From: Polaromonas sp.
GTDB taxonomy: Bacteria; Pseudomonadota; Gammaproteobacteria; Burkholderiales; Burkholderiaceae_C
Length of the DNA: 64,000 nt
Reading direction: 5' to 3'
Assembly (NCBI GenBank): GCA_028291985.1
Contig: JAQGNE010000008.1
Span: forward strand, 46,065 to 110,064
This document shows, piece after piece, positions 8,987 to 18,347 of the stretch. How positions within the stretch are numbered: the first letter of the stretch is position 1; every line of letters begins with the position of its first letter. The translations under genes and the position numbers were made by a program. Below the pieces are notes generated by a model, which made no database searches, was not told the origin of the DNA, and saw nothing but the letters and a program-made list of their open reading frames with translations.

Positions 8987-9559
8987 CTATTTCGCCAGCG
9001 CCTTCAGCGCCAGCTTGATGCCGTCACTCACCCCGATATCTGCAGGCAGGGCCTTAAGCGCCAGCGCGGCGTCACGGTCGCTGTAGCCCAGCGCCACCAA
9101 TGCCTGCAGGATGTCCGATTGCGCATCGTTGGCCGCGCTCATCGGCACACCCATATCTGCGCCGAGCTTGCCTTTGAGTTCCAGCAGCAGGCGTTCGGCG
9201 GTTTTTTTGCCGATGCCGGGCACCTTGATGATGCGCCCTGCTTCTTGCGCCGTCACCGCATGGGCCAGGTCATCCACACTCATGCCGCTGAGCACGCTGA
9301 GCGCCGTGCGCGGCCCGACACCGGAAATCTTGATCAGTTGCCGAAAGGCAGCGCGCTCGGCCTGGCTGGCAAAGCCATACAGAATCTGCGCGTCCTCGCG
9401 GACCACAAAATGCGTCAGCAAGGTGACCTTTTCGCCCAGGCCCGGCAGGTTGTAAAACGTGCTCATCGGCACGAGCACCTCATAGCCGACGCCATTGCAG
9501 TCCAGCAGCAGCTCCGGCGGATTTTTTTCAGCCAGCTGGCCGGTGAGTCTTCCTATCAT
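8987..9559 (-). CDS. ruvA: Holliday junction DNA-binding protein RuvA
   Basis: RuvA binds four-way junctions as a tetramer and loads RuvB. The 190-residue product starts MIGRLTG, the usual N-terminus, so I prefer the ATG at 9559 over the one two codons upstream. It has the helix-hairpin-helix segments [16 protein letters not shown] and [15 protein letters not shown] and the C-terminal domain III that contacts RuvB. It precedes mazEF and then ruvB on the same strand. Confidence 0.96.
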   Translation of the reverse strand: MIGRLTGQLAEKNPPELLLDCNGVGYEVLVPMSTFYNLPGLGEKVTLLTHFVVREDAQILYGFASQAERAAFRQLIKISGVGPRTALSVLSGMSVDDLAHAVTAQEAGRIIKVPGIGKKTAERLLLELKGKLGADMGVPMSAANDAQSDILQALVALGYSDRDAALALKALPADIGVSDGIKLALKALAK

Positions 9560-9664
9560 CGGCAAATCTTAGCAGTCTGCCCATGCGCCGGCCCGCTTGA
9601 AATAAGGGCAGAATCCCCAAAGTGCCTGGACGCGCACCACACCCGACCTACGGAAAGCCACCAC

Positions 9665-10678
9665 TTGATCCTTCGCCACACTTTCACCCCGCCCAACAAT
9701 ACCCGGATGGGTCATTTGTGCGGTCCGATGGACGCGCACATCCGCACGATCGAGACGGCGCTCGATGTGACGATTGCGCACCGGTTCGAGCAGTTCAAGA
9801 TCGATGGCGGCAAGGTCAACGCGCAGCAGGCGCTGGAGGTGCTGCAGGCGCTCTATGAGATTGCGCAGCGGCCGATACCCGAAGAGACGGTGCAGCTCAT
9901 GCTGGCCGGCGACACGGCCCTGGCCAGGGCGCCAGACGGCAGCATGGCCTTGTCTACCCGCCGCGCCGACCTGCGCGCCCGCACCGTCAACCAGGGCACC
10001 TATCTTGAAAACATCGCCACCCATGACATCACTTTTGGCATTGGCCCGGCGGGTACCGGCAAGACTTACCTGGCAGTGGCCTGCGCGGTCGATGCGCTGG
10101 AACGCAGCGCTGTCCAGCGCATCGTGCTGACGCGGCCTGCCGTGGAAGCCGGTGAAAGGCTGGGGTTTTTGCCGGGCGACCTGAGCCAAAAGGTTGACCC
10201 CTACCTGCGTCCCCTTTACGACGCGCTGCATGAACTGATGGGTTTCGAGCGGGTGCAAAAAGCATTCGAGCGCCAGCAGATCGAGATCGCGCCCCTGGCC
10301 TTCATGCGCGGGCGCACGCTGAACCATGCCTTTGTGATCCTGGACGAGGCACAAAACACCACGCCTGAGCAAATGAAGATGTTTTTGACGCGCATCGGTT
10401 TTGGCGCCAAGGCAGTGGTCACCGGCGATGTAAGCCAGGTCGATTTGCCGCGCACACAGCTCAGCGGCCTGGTCGATGCCGAGCGTGTCCTGCGCCGGGT
10501 CAAGGGCATTGCCATCACACGACTGACCAGTGCCGATGTGGTGCGCCACCCGCTGGTGGCGCGGATTGTGGATGCCTACGACAAGACCAGCAGCGGCGCG
10601 GCAGGGGCCGACGACGCAGGGGGTCTGGTGGCCAAGCCTGCCCGCAAAACCAGCGCCAGAAGCCGCAATGGCTCTTAA
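9665..10678 (+). CDS. PhoH-like ATPase
   Basis: PhoH-family proteins are P-loop ATPases linked to RNA metabolism and usually sit next to ybeY, as here. The Walker A GPAGTGKTYLA and Walker B FVILDEAQN are clear. I choose a TTG start at 9665 because the product then begins with the family N-terminus ILRHTFTPPNN and has GGAAAG eight bases upstream. The first ATG, at 9707, would remove that block. The product is 337 residues and the end overlaps ybeY by 11 bp, implying translational coupling. Confidence 0.9.
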   Translation: MILRHTFTPPNNTRMGHLCGPMDAHIRTIETALDVTIAHRFEQFKIDGGKVNAQQALEVLQALYEIAQRPIPEETVQLMLAGDTALARAPDGSMALSTRRADLRARTVNQGTYLENIATHDITFGIGPAGTGKTYLAVACAVDALERSAVQRIVLTRPAVEAGERLGFLPGDLSQKVDPYLRPLYDALHELMGFERVQKAFERQQIEIAPLAFMRGRTLNHAFVILDEAQNTTPEQMKMFLTRIGFGAKAVVTGDVSQVDLPRTQLSGLVDAERVLRRVKGIAITRLTSADVVRHPLVARIVDAYDKTSSGAAGADDAGGLVAKPARKTSARSRNGS

Positions 10679-11123
10679 TCAACTGCAGCTGTCGCTACAG
10701 TTTGCGGCTTTCGATGATGTGGCGCTGCACCGGGCAGCGCTGCCGCGCCACAGTGTGTCGCGCTGGATTCGGCATGCACTGGCGACAGACGGCGAGCTGA
10801 CCGTGCGCATCGTCGGGCTTGAAGAAGGCCGAGCGTTGAACCGGAGCTACCGGCAAAAAGACTACGCTACCAATGTGCTGACCTTTGACTACACGCAAGA
10901 GCCTTTCGTGACGGCGGACCTGGTGTTGTGTGGGCCGGTTGTGGCCAGAGAGGCACAGGACAACCACAAGTCGCTCAAAGACCACTATGCGCATTTGCTG
11001 GTGCACGGCGCCCTGCATGCGCAGGGCTGGGACCATGAAACCAGCGAGCAGGACGCCGAGGAGATGGAGGCGTACGAAATTGCGATCCTCGCTGAAATGG
11101 GCATCGCAAGCCCCTACGCCTGA
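10668..11123 (+). CDS. ybeY: Endoribonuclease YbeY, rRNA maturation factor
   Basis: YbeY is a metal-dependent single-strand endoribonuclease needed for 16S rRNA 3-prime processing. The 151-residue protein carries the zinc-binding HGALHAQGWDH motif, which fits HGxLHxxGxDH, and the preceding NVLTFDY strand. The ATG at 10668 is inside the last codons of phoH. It is followed by a repeat copy that can form a hairpin and may end transcription. Confidence 0.94.
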   Translation: MALNQLQLSLQFAAFDDVALHRAALPRHSVSRWIRHALATDGELTVRIVGLEEGRALNRSYRQKDYATNVLTFDYTQEPFVTADLVLCGPVVAREAQDNHKSLKDHYAHLLVHGALHAQGWDHETSEQDAEEMEAYEIAILAEMGIASPYA

Positions 11124-11190
11124 TTTTTAAGGAAAATAGGCCGCTAGCCCAATATATATCACGGGTTTTTGCTATTTATTTAATAGCATA
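11122..11190. repeat. Interspersed repeat copy between ybeY and dtd
   Basis: This intergenic copy contains, in order, TTTTAAGGAAAATAGG, CCGCTAGCCC, a variable AT-rich centre, and the terminal palindrome GCTATTTATTTAATAGC. Read on the other strand it aligns along its full length with the copy at 26052-26122. Confidence 0.8.
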
Positions 11191-11245
11191 TGGCCGGGCC
11201 TGCATTGCAGAGTTGAAGGGCCCCGTTCCTGGCGCCCCCGGTTGT

Positions 11246-11704
11246 TCAGGGCCTCACGTTGCCGGCCGGTATCTGCAAGGCAATCGTGACCGGTCCATCG
11301 TTGACGAGATGCACCTGCATGTTGGCGCCAAACTCGCCGGTCTGCACGACCGGATGAAGCGATTGCGCCTGCAGGACCAGATAGTTGTAGAGCCTGCGTC
11401 CCTCGTCGGGCGGCGCCGCGCCGGTAAAGCTGGGCCGGTTTCCGCCGCTGGTGTCGGCGGCCAGGGTGAACTGGCTGACAACCAGCAGACCGCCCGCCAC
11501 ATCCTGCAGGCTGAGGTTCATCTTGCCGGCGGGGTCCGAAAAAATACGCAGCTTGAGGACTTTGGCCAGCAGCCCGTCGGCTTCAACTTCGCTGTCTTGC
11601 TGCTCTGCACAAACTAGCATCAGCAGGCCGGCCCCGATCTCGCCGATTGTCACGCCGTCAACCACCACCCGTGCCGAAGACACGCGTTGCAAAAGCGCCT
11701 TCAT
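11246..11704 (-). CDS. dtd: D-aminoacyl-tRNA deacylase
   Basis: Dtd hydrolyses D-amino acids wrongly attached to tRNA. The 152-residue protein begins [13 protein letters not shown] and carries both signature elements, SQFTLAAD with GGNRPSF and the NDGPVTI segment that provides the Gly-cisPro-like chiral proofreading loop. Length and termini are normal. It reads toward ybeY, with a repeat copy between them. Confidence 0.95.
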   Translation of the reverse strand: MKALLQRVSSARVVVDGVTIGEIGAGLLMLVCAEQQDSEVEADGLLAKVLKLRIFSDPAGKMNLSLQDVAGGLLVVSQFTLAADTSGGNRPSFTGAAPPDEGRRLYNYLVLQAQSLHPVVQTGEFGANMQVHLVNDGPVTIALQIPAGNVRP

Positions 11705-11717
11705 TGCCGGTGCATTC

Positions 11718-12500
11718 CTAGTCAGTCACGCCGGCCGTCACAAAGGCTGGTTTGCCGACAGGTCCGGCCAGAAAGGCCACGAATTGCTGGGCCAATGCCT
11801 GTTGCGCACTCGAAGCGAGCGGGGCAGCGGTGTAAGACGTGTAATTTTGAACCTCGGCCGGAACGGGTCCAACGAAGCCCAAGCCTTTGCCCTGGTACAG
11901 CAATATTTCGGTGATGGCGCCAAAGCCGATCTCTCGCGTGGGCGCAGCCCCCTTGCCTTCGCCCTTGATGACATGCTCCATCACCGATGCGCCGTCGGGA
12001 TAACGGCTGCTTTTGGCTTCAACCTGCGACCAAACATCCCACCTCTTGAGCAGGCCTTCCAGGTACAGACCCGTCGACGCACGGTTGAAAACGAGGGAAT
12101 CAGCTTCCAGCACGGCTCGCTTTAGCGTGTCAGCAGTCGAGATATCGGGTTTTGGAGCGCCATCGCGGACTGCAACGCCCATGCCGACACGCCCGACATT
12201 GGCACGTGTTTCGGCCAGTTTGCTGGCTGCCGCAAACTCGGCAATCAGGGCTGGCGGTGCGATCACCACATCAAAAGCGGCCGCGCCCAGCATGCGCTGC
12301 CTGAGTTGCGGCGCGGTGTTGAAAACGATGGTGGTCGTGTGCCCGGTTTGTTTGTCGAAGGCAGCTGCTGCTGCCTTGAGGCCAGGCTCGACTGCACCGG
12401 CGCTCAGTACCGCTATGTCCACGGCGAAAGCGGCAACCGATGAAAGGGCCAGCAAAGCTGACACACCGAGCCTGGCAAAAGCAGTTTTTAGGGGTGACAT
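11718..12500 (-). CDS. ModA-like periplasmic substrate-binding protein (orphan)
   Basis: The 260-residue protein has a cleavable signal peptide (cut probably after AAFA, near residue 27) and a type II periplasmic binding fold like that of molybdate-binding ModA. Recognisable parts are [20 protein letters not shown] and [14 protein letters not shown]. No modB or modC is nearby, so it may serve another transporter or have a sensing role. The bound ligand is unknown. It lies 13 bp upstream of dtd on the same strand. Confidence 0.75.
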   Translation of the reverse strand: MSPLKTAFARLGVSALLALSSVAAFAVDIAVLSAGAVEPGLKAAAAAFDKQTGHTTTIVFNTAPQLRQRMLGAAAFDVVIAPPALIAEFAAASKLAETRANVGRVGMGVAVRDGAPKPDISTADTLKRAVLEADSLVFNRASTGLYLEGLLKRWDVWSQVEAKSSRYPDGASVMEHVIKGEGKGAAPTREIGFGAITEILLYQGKGLGFVGPVPAEVQNYTSYTAAPLASSAQQALAQQFVAFLAGPVGKPAFVTAGVTD

Positions 12501-12549
12501 GGTATTGGTTTTCTATAAGGAAGGAAAAAGGCAACAAACGCGGTTGAGC

Positions 12550-13545
12550 TCAGCCGGTGAGTGCTTGGTCGCCCGCGGCGCTGTCGCCAGCGTCACCCGT
12601 GTCAATGGTGTGGTCAGGCAGTGGCTCCACATCGCTGGGCAACAGCTGGATCGCCGCGCGCAGACCCGGCACGGCCTCAACCAGCGCGATCTCGACGCGG
12701 CCGCGCAAGGCGGCCGCCCGCGCAAGCGTCCACGATCCGGGCACATGAATGTGCAGCTCGACAAAGCGCCGCTGACCGCCGCGCCGGGTGACCACATGGT
12801 CGATGCGTACCGGTGGCTGACGGAAGCCGGCCAGGGCCTGCTTGATGTCGGCGAGCACATCGGGCTCCAGGGCCTCGTCCATCAGGCCCTGCGACGAGCG
12901 CCAGACCAACTGGCAGCCCTGCCAGAGAATATTGAGCGCAACGCCTATCGCAACCAATGCATCAAGCCACAGCGCACCTGTCAGCATGACGGCGACGATG
13001 CCCACAAATACGCCCGCCGAAGTCCAGACATCTGTTATCAGGTGGTGCGCGTCCGCTTCCAGTGCGATCGACCGGTGCACTTTGCTTGAGCGGAACATCG
13101 CCCAGGCCAGCAGTCCGTTCAAGGCAGAGCTGGCCACCGACAACAGCAGGCCCCAGCCCAGTTGCTGCAGCGGCTGGGGGTTGAACATGCGGTAGGACGC
13201 TGCCCAGATGATGCCAACGCTGGCGCCGATGATCAGGGCGCCCTCGAAGCCGGACGAAAAATACTCGGCCTTGTGGTGGCCGTAGGGGTGGTCATGGTCT
13301 GCCGGCCGCTGCGCAACCGTCACCATGGCCAGGCCAAACAGCGCACTGGCCAGGTTGACGAAAGACTCCATGGCGTCTGACAAAAGGCCCACCGAGTCGG
13401 TGATGTACCAAGCGGCTGTTTTCAGCACAATGGTGAAGATCGCCACAATGACCGACACCTGCAGCAGTTGCTTCGGGGTCGGGATCGGAAGGCCGCGCAG
13501 TTCCATGTGCGCATTGTGCGGGAGGTCGGGCTTGCGTGTCGGCAC
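12550..13545 (-). CDS. Cation diffusion facilitator (FieF/CzcD-like) metal efflux protein
   Basis: This inner-membrane antiporter family exports Zn2+, Fe2+ or related ions. The 331-residue protein shows the first metal-site motif LSDAMES, the conserved DHPYGHHKAEYFSS loop and the second metal-site motif EADAHHLITDVWTS, with hydrophobic segments between and a cytoplasmic ferredoxin-like domain at the C-terminus. The longest frame starts with GTG at 13545, 25 bp after the tyrS stop; an ATG at 13506 is an alternative. The motif composition does not fix the metal. Confidence 0.88.
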   Translation of the reverse strand: MPTRKPDLPHNAHMELRGLPIPTPKQLLQVSVIVAIFTIVLKTAAWYITDSVGLLSDAMESFVNLASALFGLAMVTVAQRPADHDHPYGHHKAEYFSSGFEGALIIGASVGIIWAASYRMFNPQPLQQLGWGLLLSVASSALNGLLAWAMFRSSKVHRSIALEADAHHLITDVWTSAGVFVGIVAVMLTGALWLDALVAIGVALNILWQGCQLVWRSSQGLMDEALEPDVLADIKQALAGFRQPPVRIDHVVTRRGGQRRFVELHIHVPGSWTLARAAALRGRVEIALVEAVPGLRAAIQLLPSDVEPLPDHTIDTGDAGDSAAGDQALTG

Positions 13546-13570
13546 CGGTACGCCAGGTGGGTGAATCCGG

Positions 13571-14803
13571 CTAGGCCAGGGTCACGCGCACAAACTTGCG
13601 CTTGCCTACCTGCAGCACATAGGTGCCTGCATCAACCTTCAGTGCCTTGTCGCTGACCACGCTGGAATCCAGGCGCACGCCGCCCCCGTCGATCAGTCGG
13701 CTGGCCTCGCCTCCCGATGCTGCGAGCCCGGCTGCCTTCAACAAGGCGCTGATCCCCATGGGCGCACCGGGCAGCGCAAGCTCGGCAATTTCATCCGGAA
13801 CACCGCCCTTGCTGCGGTTGATGAAGTCCTGCTCCGCCGCGTCTGCCGCTGCCGCCGAGTGAAAACGCGCGGTGATTTCCTTGGCCAGCATCACTTTGGC
13901 GTCCTTGGGATTGCGTCCGCCCGCAATTTCCGCCTTCAATGCCGCAATGTCGGCCTCGCTACGAAAGCTCAGCAGGTTGAACCACCTCCACATCAATACG
14001 TCGGAAATGCTCAGCACCTTGGCAAACATGGTGTTGGCAGCCTCGCTGATGCCGATGTAGTTGTTCTTGCTTTTGGACATCTTGTCCACGCCGTCCAGGC
14101 CCTCCAGCAAGGGCATGGTGAGGATGCATTGGGGCTCCTGGCCATATTCGGCCTGCAGATGCCGGCCCACCAGAAGGTTGAATTTCTGGTCCGTGCCGCC
14201 CAGTTCCAGATCGCTTTTCAGGGCCACCGAGTCATAGCCCTGCATCAGTGGATACAGAAACTCATGCACGCTGATGGATTGCCCGGCTTTGAACCGCTTG
14301 CTGAAGTCATCACGCTCCATCATGCGGGCCACGTTGTATTTGGCTGCCAACTGGATCATGCCGCGTGCGCCAAGCGGGTCGCTCCACTCGCTGTTGTAGC
14401 GGATCTCGGTCCTGGCGGGGTCCAATACCAGGCTTGCTTGCCGGTAGTAGGTCTGGGCGTTGGCCTCGATCTGCTCGCGCGTCAACGCCGGACGGGTGCT
14501 GTTGCGCCCGGACGGGTCGCCGATCATGGTGGTGAAGTCCCCGATCAGAAAGATCACCTGGTGCCCGAGGTTCTGCAGCTGCCGCAGCTTGTTGAGCACC
14601 ACGGTATGGCCGATGTGGATGTCAGGCGCGGTCGGATCAAGCCCGAGCTTGATGCGCAGCGGCACGCCGGTCGCCTCGCTGCGCGCCAGTTTCCTGACCC
14701 ATTCATCCTGGGGAATCAGCTCCTCACAACCTCGCAATGACACCGCCAGCGCTTCCATGACGCTGTAAGTTACCGGGTGATTTGTAACAGTCTCTTGATT
14801 CAT
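13571..14803 (-). CDS. tyrS: Tyrosyl-tRNA synthetase
   Basis: The 410-residue class I synthetase has the DIHIGHTVVL (HIGH) and DKMSKSKNN (KMSKS) motifs and an S4 RNA-binding domain at the C-terminus ending KFVRVTLA. The ATG at 14803 is chosen because the sequence after it (MNQETVTNHPVTYSVMEAL) is the plausible N-terminus and upstream frame is low-quality. It diverges from the M23 peptidase across 281 bp of intergenic DNA. Confidence 0.95.
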   Translation of the reverse strand: MNQETVTNHPVTYSVMEALAVSLRGCEELIPQDEWVRKLARSEATGVPLRIKLGLDPTAPDIHIGHTVVLNKLRQLQNLGHQVIFLIGDFTTMIGDPSGRNSTRPALTREQIEANAQTYYRQASLVLDPARTEIRYNSEWSDPLGARGMIQLAAKYNVARMMERDDFSKRFKAGQSISVHEFLYPLMQGYDSVALKSDLELGGTDQKFNLLVGRHLQAEYGQEPQCILTMPLLEGLDGVDKMSKSKNNYIGISEAANTMFAKVLSISDVLMWRWFNLLSFRSEADIAALKAEIAGGRNPKDAKVMLAKEITARFHSAAAADAAEQDFINRSKGGVPDEIAELALPGAPMGISALLKAAGLAASGGEASRLIDGGGVRLDSSVVSDKALKVDAGTYVLQVGKRKFVRVTLA

Positions 14804-15084
14804 AAGGGTTTTTCCGGCGTCGGCGTGTTGTCCGACATATATACTTGCGACTCGCTGGGGCAGGGCCGCCATTCTAGAGGCGGCAACAGCCGCGGCTGAC
14901 GTGAGTTTTGCCGGCCTGCCCTTGCGCAGGTATCGATGGTGTTTCCGTGGCGTCCAGACCTGACGGTTGGGTTGCCTATGCTGTATCTGTGCGCTTTTTT
15001 CCCCACCTGATGTTGAGCTGGCAGCCGCAAGGCACATGAGGTTGACGCATGTAGCTGGCAGTTATTTACCTTGGAATTCCCGTT
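14804..15084. other. Divergent promoter region between tyrS and the M23 peptidase gene
   Basis: These 281 bp carry no gene I can support. A 6-bp inverted repeat, GCCGCC and GGCGGC with an 8-bp spacer (ATTCTAGA), sits at 14865-14884. No T-box-like leader is visible before tyrS. Confidence 0.5.
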
Positions 15085-16449
15085 TTGCGCCTGACCGATC
15101 CTTCCCGCCTGTTGATATCCATTGCCGCCAGCCTGCGCCGTCACCCCAAGCGGGTGACCGGCAGTCTTGCAGCACTGCTTCTGGGCACCGGCGTGACAGC
15201 TTTTGGCGTGGCCCCGCTGGCACCCGATGCGGCCAAACTGCCGGTTTACGAAGTGGTTGAAACTGTCAGTGCCCTGCCGACGCAGCCACAAACCGATGCG
15301 CTGGCCGACTTTCGCTTCAACCTGTTTCGCACGGAGACCATTCGCAGCAGCGATACCGCAGACACGCTGCTGCGCCGCCTGAGTATTGACGATGCCGAAG
15401 CTGCGGCGTTTTTGCGTACCGATGCCCAGGCAAAGCTTGTTCTGGCGGGCCGTGCCGGCAAGCAGGTCACGGCCGAGGTCAGCGACAGCCAGCAGCTCGT
15501 CCAGCTCAGCATGCGGTGGGCAACCGACGATGAGAGCAGGTTCACCCGCCTGGTGATTGAACGCGGTGCGGGGGGCCTTGGATCCCGGATCGAAACGGCG
15601 CCCTATTCCAGCACCGCCCGCCTGGCCAGCGGCACGATCCAGACGTCACTTTTTGCAGCCACAGACGATGCGCGGATACCAGACGCCATCGCGGTACAAG
15701 TCGCGGAAATATTTTCCAGCGATATTGATTTTCGCCGTTCGCTTCGCAAAGGTGATCGTTTCAACATTGTCTATGAAGCGCTGGAAGCCGACGGGGAGCC
15801 CCTGCGGACAGGACGTGTGCTGTCAGCTGAGTTTGTGAACGATGGCAAGGCTTACCAGGCCATGTGGTTTCAGGCGCCAGGCCACGACGCCAGCGGCAGA
15901 CAGCACCAGGGCGCGTATTACACGCTTGACGGCAAGAGCCTTCGCCGTGCGTACCTGGGTTCGCCGGTAGAGTTCTCACGCATCAGCAGCGGTTTTTCGA
16001 TGCGTTTTCACCCGGTGCTGCAGAAGTGGCGTGCGCATCTGGGAACAGATTTCGCGGCCGCAACCGGAACTCCTGCGCGCACCGTGGCAGACGGCGTGGT
16101 TGAATTTGCCGGCGTTCAAAACGGCTACGGCAATGTCGTCTTCATCAAGCATCGCAATGGCCATGAAACGGTGTACGCACACCTGAGCAAGATCACGGTG
16201 CAGCGCGGTCAAAAGGTAGATCAGGGGCAGACCGTGGGCCTGGTGGGGTCAACCGGCTGGGCGACCGGGCCTCACCTGCATTTTGAGTTTCGGGTAAACG
16301 GCCAGCACCAGGACCCGATGGATATCGCCAGACAGAGCGAAACGATTCCCGTGCCGGCATCGGCCATGGCGCAGTTCAGGCAGCTAGCCGGACATGCCCG
16401 TACCGAATTACAGGCCGCAGCCTCGATCGGGCAGACGCGCCCGGAGTAG
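15085..16449 (+). CDS. M23-family peptidoglycan endopeptidase
   Basis: The 454-residue protein starts with a TTG codon and has one N-terminal membrane segment (LAALLLGTGVTAFGVAPL, about residues 28-46), so it is probably anchored in or exported across the inner membrane. The C-terminal LytM domain has the zinc ligands HLGTDFA (near residue 317) and HLHFEF (near 396), so the domain looks active. The middle part is like the OapA/NlpD-like region of MepM-type hydrolases. It precedes anmK, which recycles cell-wall anhydro-MurNAc; the pair makes sense together in wall turnover. Confidence 0.9.
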   Translation: MRLTDPSRLLISIAASLRRHPKRVTGSLAALLLGTGVTAFGVAPLAPDAAKLPVYEVVETVSALPTQPQTDALADFRFNLFRTETIRSSDTADTLLRRLSIDDAEAAAFLRTDAQAKLVLAGRAGKQVTAEVSDSQQLVQLSMRWATDDESRFTRLVIERGAGGLGSRIETAPYSSTARLASGTIQTSLFAATDDARIPDAIAVQVAEIFSSDIDFRRSLRKGDRFNIVYEALEADGEPLRTGRVLSAEFVNDGKAYQAMWFQAPGHDASGRQHQGAYYTLDGKSLRRAYLGSPVEFSRISSGFSMRFHPVLQKWRAHLGTDFAAATGTPARTVADGVVEFAGVQNGYGNVVFIKHRNGHETVYAHLSKITVQRGQKVDQGQTVGLVGSTGWATGPHLHFEFRVNGQHQDPMDIARQSETIPVPASAMAQFRQLAGHARTELQAAASIGQTRPE

Positions 16450-16553
16450 AAGACGACCATCCTGCCGCGCAGGCCTGGCGACTTCCTGCCGGCGCTGCTG
16501 ACGCAGACAGGATGACTTCGGCTCCGCGCGCACCTTCAAGAGTATTTATTTCC

Positions 16554-17705
16554 ATGCCAGATTGCTACATCGGTCTGATGTCCGGCACATCGCTTGATGG
16601 CGCCGACGGTGTGCTGGTCAGCTTCGAGGATGATCGGCTGACCGTACTGGCCGCTGCAAGCCGGCCGTTTGCAAGCGCCTTGCGCTCTGAACTGCTGTCG
16701 CTCAACACATCAGGGCCGGATGAGTTGCACAGAGCGGCGCAGGCCGCCCATCAGATGGTGTGCGTTTACGCAGAAGTTGTCGACGAACTGGTCAGGCATG
16801 CCGGGAGCCAGGGCATCTCCCAGCGGGATATTGCGGCTGTCGGCGTTCATGGGCAGACGGTTCGGCACCAGCCGCAGGGTAGATCGGCAGCCGGCCTTGA
16901 CAAGGGCTACACCCTGCAGCTCAACAATCCGGCTTTGCTGGCAGAGCTGACGGGAATTGATGTGGTGGCCGATTTTCGCAGCCGTGATGTCGCTGCCGGC
17001 GGCCAAGGCGCACCACTGGCGCCAGCATTTCACCAAAGCGTATTTGGGCGTTCCGGCGAGACCGTTTGCGTCTTGAATGTGGGCGGAATCTCCAACCTCA
17101 GCGTGCTGGAACCGAACTCTGCCGCGGTCAACAGCGCACCGCCCATCCTGGGTTTCGATTGCGGTCCGGGTAATGCGCTGATGGACGCCTGGTGCCAGCG
17201 CTATACCGGACAGGCATATGATCTGGGCGGCGCCTGGGCGGCGACGGGTGAGCTCATTCCAGAGCTGCTGTGCAAGCTGCTGGATGAGCCCTACCTTGCA
17301 TTGCCCCCACCCAAAAGCACCGGTCGCGATCTGTTCAGCCTGCGTTGGCTGGACGCCAAACTGGCGCCGTTTGCGGACAAGCGGCCACAGGATATTCAAA
17401 ACACATTGACTGAATTCACTGCAAGCGCATGTATTTCCTCAGTTAATAGCTATGGAAAAGATAGCACAATACTGATTGTCTGCGGTGGCGGCGCTTTCAA
17501 TAATCACTTGATGGAACGGCTTCAGGCGGGATTGCCCGGGATTCGGGTCGACTCCTCGACCGAGTACGGCTTGCCACCGCTGCAAGTGGAAGCTGCTGCC
17601 TTTGCATGGCTGGCCCGGCAAACCATGCATCGCCGGCCAGGAAATCTGGCCAGCGTGACCGGCGCTGCCGGGCCACGCGTGCTGGGTGCGATCTACCCCC
17701 GATAG
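16554..17705 (+). CDS. anmK: Anhydro-N-acetylmuramic acid kinase
   Basis: AnmK phosphorylates and opens 1,6-anhydro-MurNAc during peptidoglycan recycling. The 383-residue product starts with the family N-terminus YIGLMSGTSLDGADG and contains the catalytic region DFRSRDVAAGGQGAPLAP and the ATP-site block FDCGPGNALMD. The ATG at 16554 matches the usual start; an ATG at 16512 would add 14 residues. Bases 17416-17470, inside the gene just before the VCGGGAFN motif, resemble the interspersed repeat, yet the length of this region is normal. Confidence 0.94.
   Translation: MPDCYIGLMSGTSLDGADGVLVSFEDDRLTVLAAASRPFASALRSELLSLNTSGPDELHRAAQAAHQMVCVYAEVVDELVRHAGSQGISQRDIAAVGVHGQTVRHQPQGRSAAGLDKGYTLQLNNPALLAELTGIDVVADFRSRDVAAGGQGAPLAPAFHQSVFGRSGETVCVLNVGGISNLSVLEPNSAAVNSAPPILGFDCGPGNALMDAWCQRYTGQAYDLGGAWAATGELIPELLCKLLDEPYLALPPPKSTGRDLFSLRWLDAKLAPFADKRPQDIQNTLTEFTASACISSVNSYGKDSTILIVCGGGAFNNHLMERLQAGLPGIRVDSSTEYGLPPLQVEAAAFAWLARQTMHRRPGNLASVTGAAGPRVLGAIYPR
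17416..17470. repeat. Candidate interspersed repeat copy inside anmK
   Basis: The stretch has a CACTGCAAGCGC block, a short AT centre, and the end block TTAATAGCTATGGAAAAGATAGCA, read as TAATAGC plus GATAGC. It encodes a normal-length part of AnmK, so it may be a degenerate or coincidental match. Confidence 0.4.
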
Positions 17706-17815
17706 AGCGATTTGCATCGCTGCCGCGTGAGGCCCGCAGGCGAAATTCCGCCTTTACCGACGAGCGGATGATTGCGGTGCGCTTAGGGATTCCCGGCAAC
17801 ATCCGCCGGACACAA

Positions 17816-17839
17816 AAAAGCCGCCCGGCGGCGGCTTTT
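17816..17839. terminator. Bidirectional rho-independent terminator between anmK and erpA
   Basis: A perfect 10-bp stem, AAAAGCCGCC and GGCGGCTTTT with a 4-bp loop, lies between the convergent genes. It ends in T-runs on both strands, so it should stop transcription from either side. Confidence 0.88.
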
Positions 17840-17863
17840 GATTCACCAGCTGGCTAGAAGCGA

Positions 17864-18229
17864 TCAGGCAGAAAAGCTCGATCCGCAACCACAGGTGCTG
17901 GTGGCGTTCGGGTTCTTGATAACGAACTGCGCGCCTTCCAGGTCGTCCTTGTAATCAATTTCAGCGCCCACCAGGTACTGGTAGCTCATCGCATCAATCA
18001 GCAGCGACACCCCGTTCTTTGTCATGGTAGTGTCGTCTTCGTTGGTGATTTCATCAAAGGTGAAACCGTACTGAAAGCCTGAACAGCCACCGCCCTGCAC
18101 AAAAACGCGCAGTTTCAGATCAGGATTGCCTTCTTCTGCAATCAACTCGGCAACCTTGCTGGCAGCGCTGTCAGTGAAGACGAACGGCGATGGCATCTCG
18201 GTCTGGATATTTTCAGCAACTGCACTCAT
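17864..18229 (-). CDS. erpA: Iron-sulfur cluster insertion protein ErpA
   Basis: ErpA is an A-type carrier that delivers [4Fe-4S] clusters to apoproteins. The 121-residue product has the three ligand cysteines in [10 protein letters not shown] and CGCGSSF and ends in the usual FSA. The ATG at 18229 has GGAG seven bases upstream. An in-frame codon four residues earlier has no such site. Confidence 0.95.
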   Translation of the reverse strand: MSAVAENIQTEMPSPFVFTDSAASKVAELIAEEGNPDLKLRVFVQGGGCSGFQYGFTFDEITNEDDTTMTKNGVSLLIDAMSYQYLVGAEIDYKDDLEGAQFVIKNPNATSTCGCGSSFSA

Positions 18230-18347
18230 GGGGAACTCCAATACATAAAGCTATTAAGGCTCAAGACGCAGATCGTACAGCAGCGCGATCAACCACAACG
18301 CCGGTGCGTCATCAAAAACGCTGCATTGGCTAAGACCTGCTGGCTCA

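Noticed and set aside
8753..9664. A long open frame on the plus strand through ruvA and mazE, in phase with phoH
   Set aside because: It lies opposite genes with clear family matches and its sequence has no recognisable motif. phoH starts near 9665.
12013..13089. A 358-codon plus-strand frame opposite the ModA-like and cation efflux genes
   Set aside because: It crosses two well-supported minus-strand genes and shows Ser/Arg/Thr-rich, family-free sequence.
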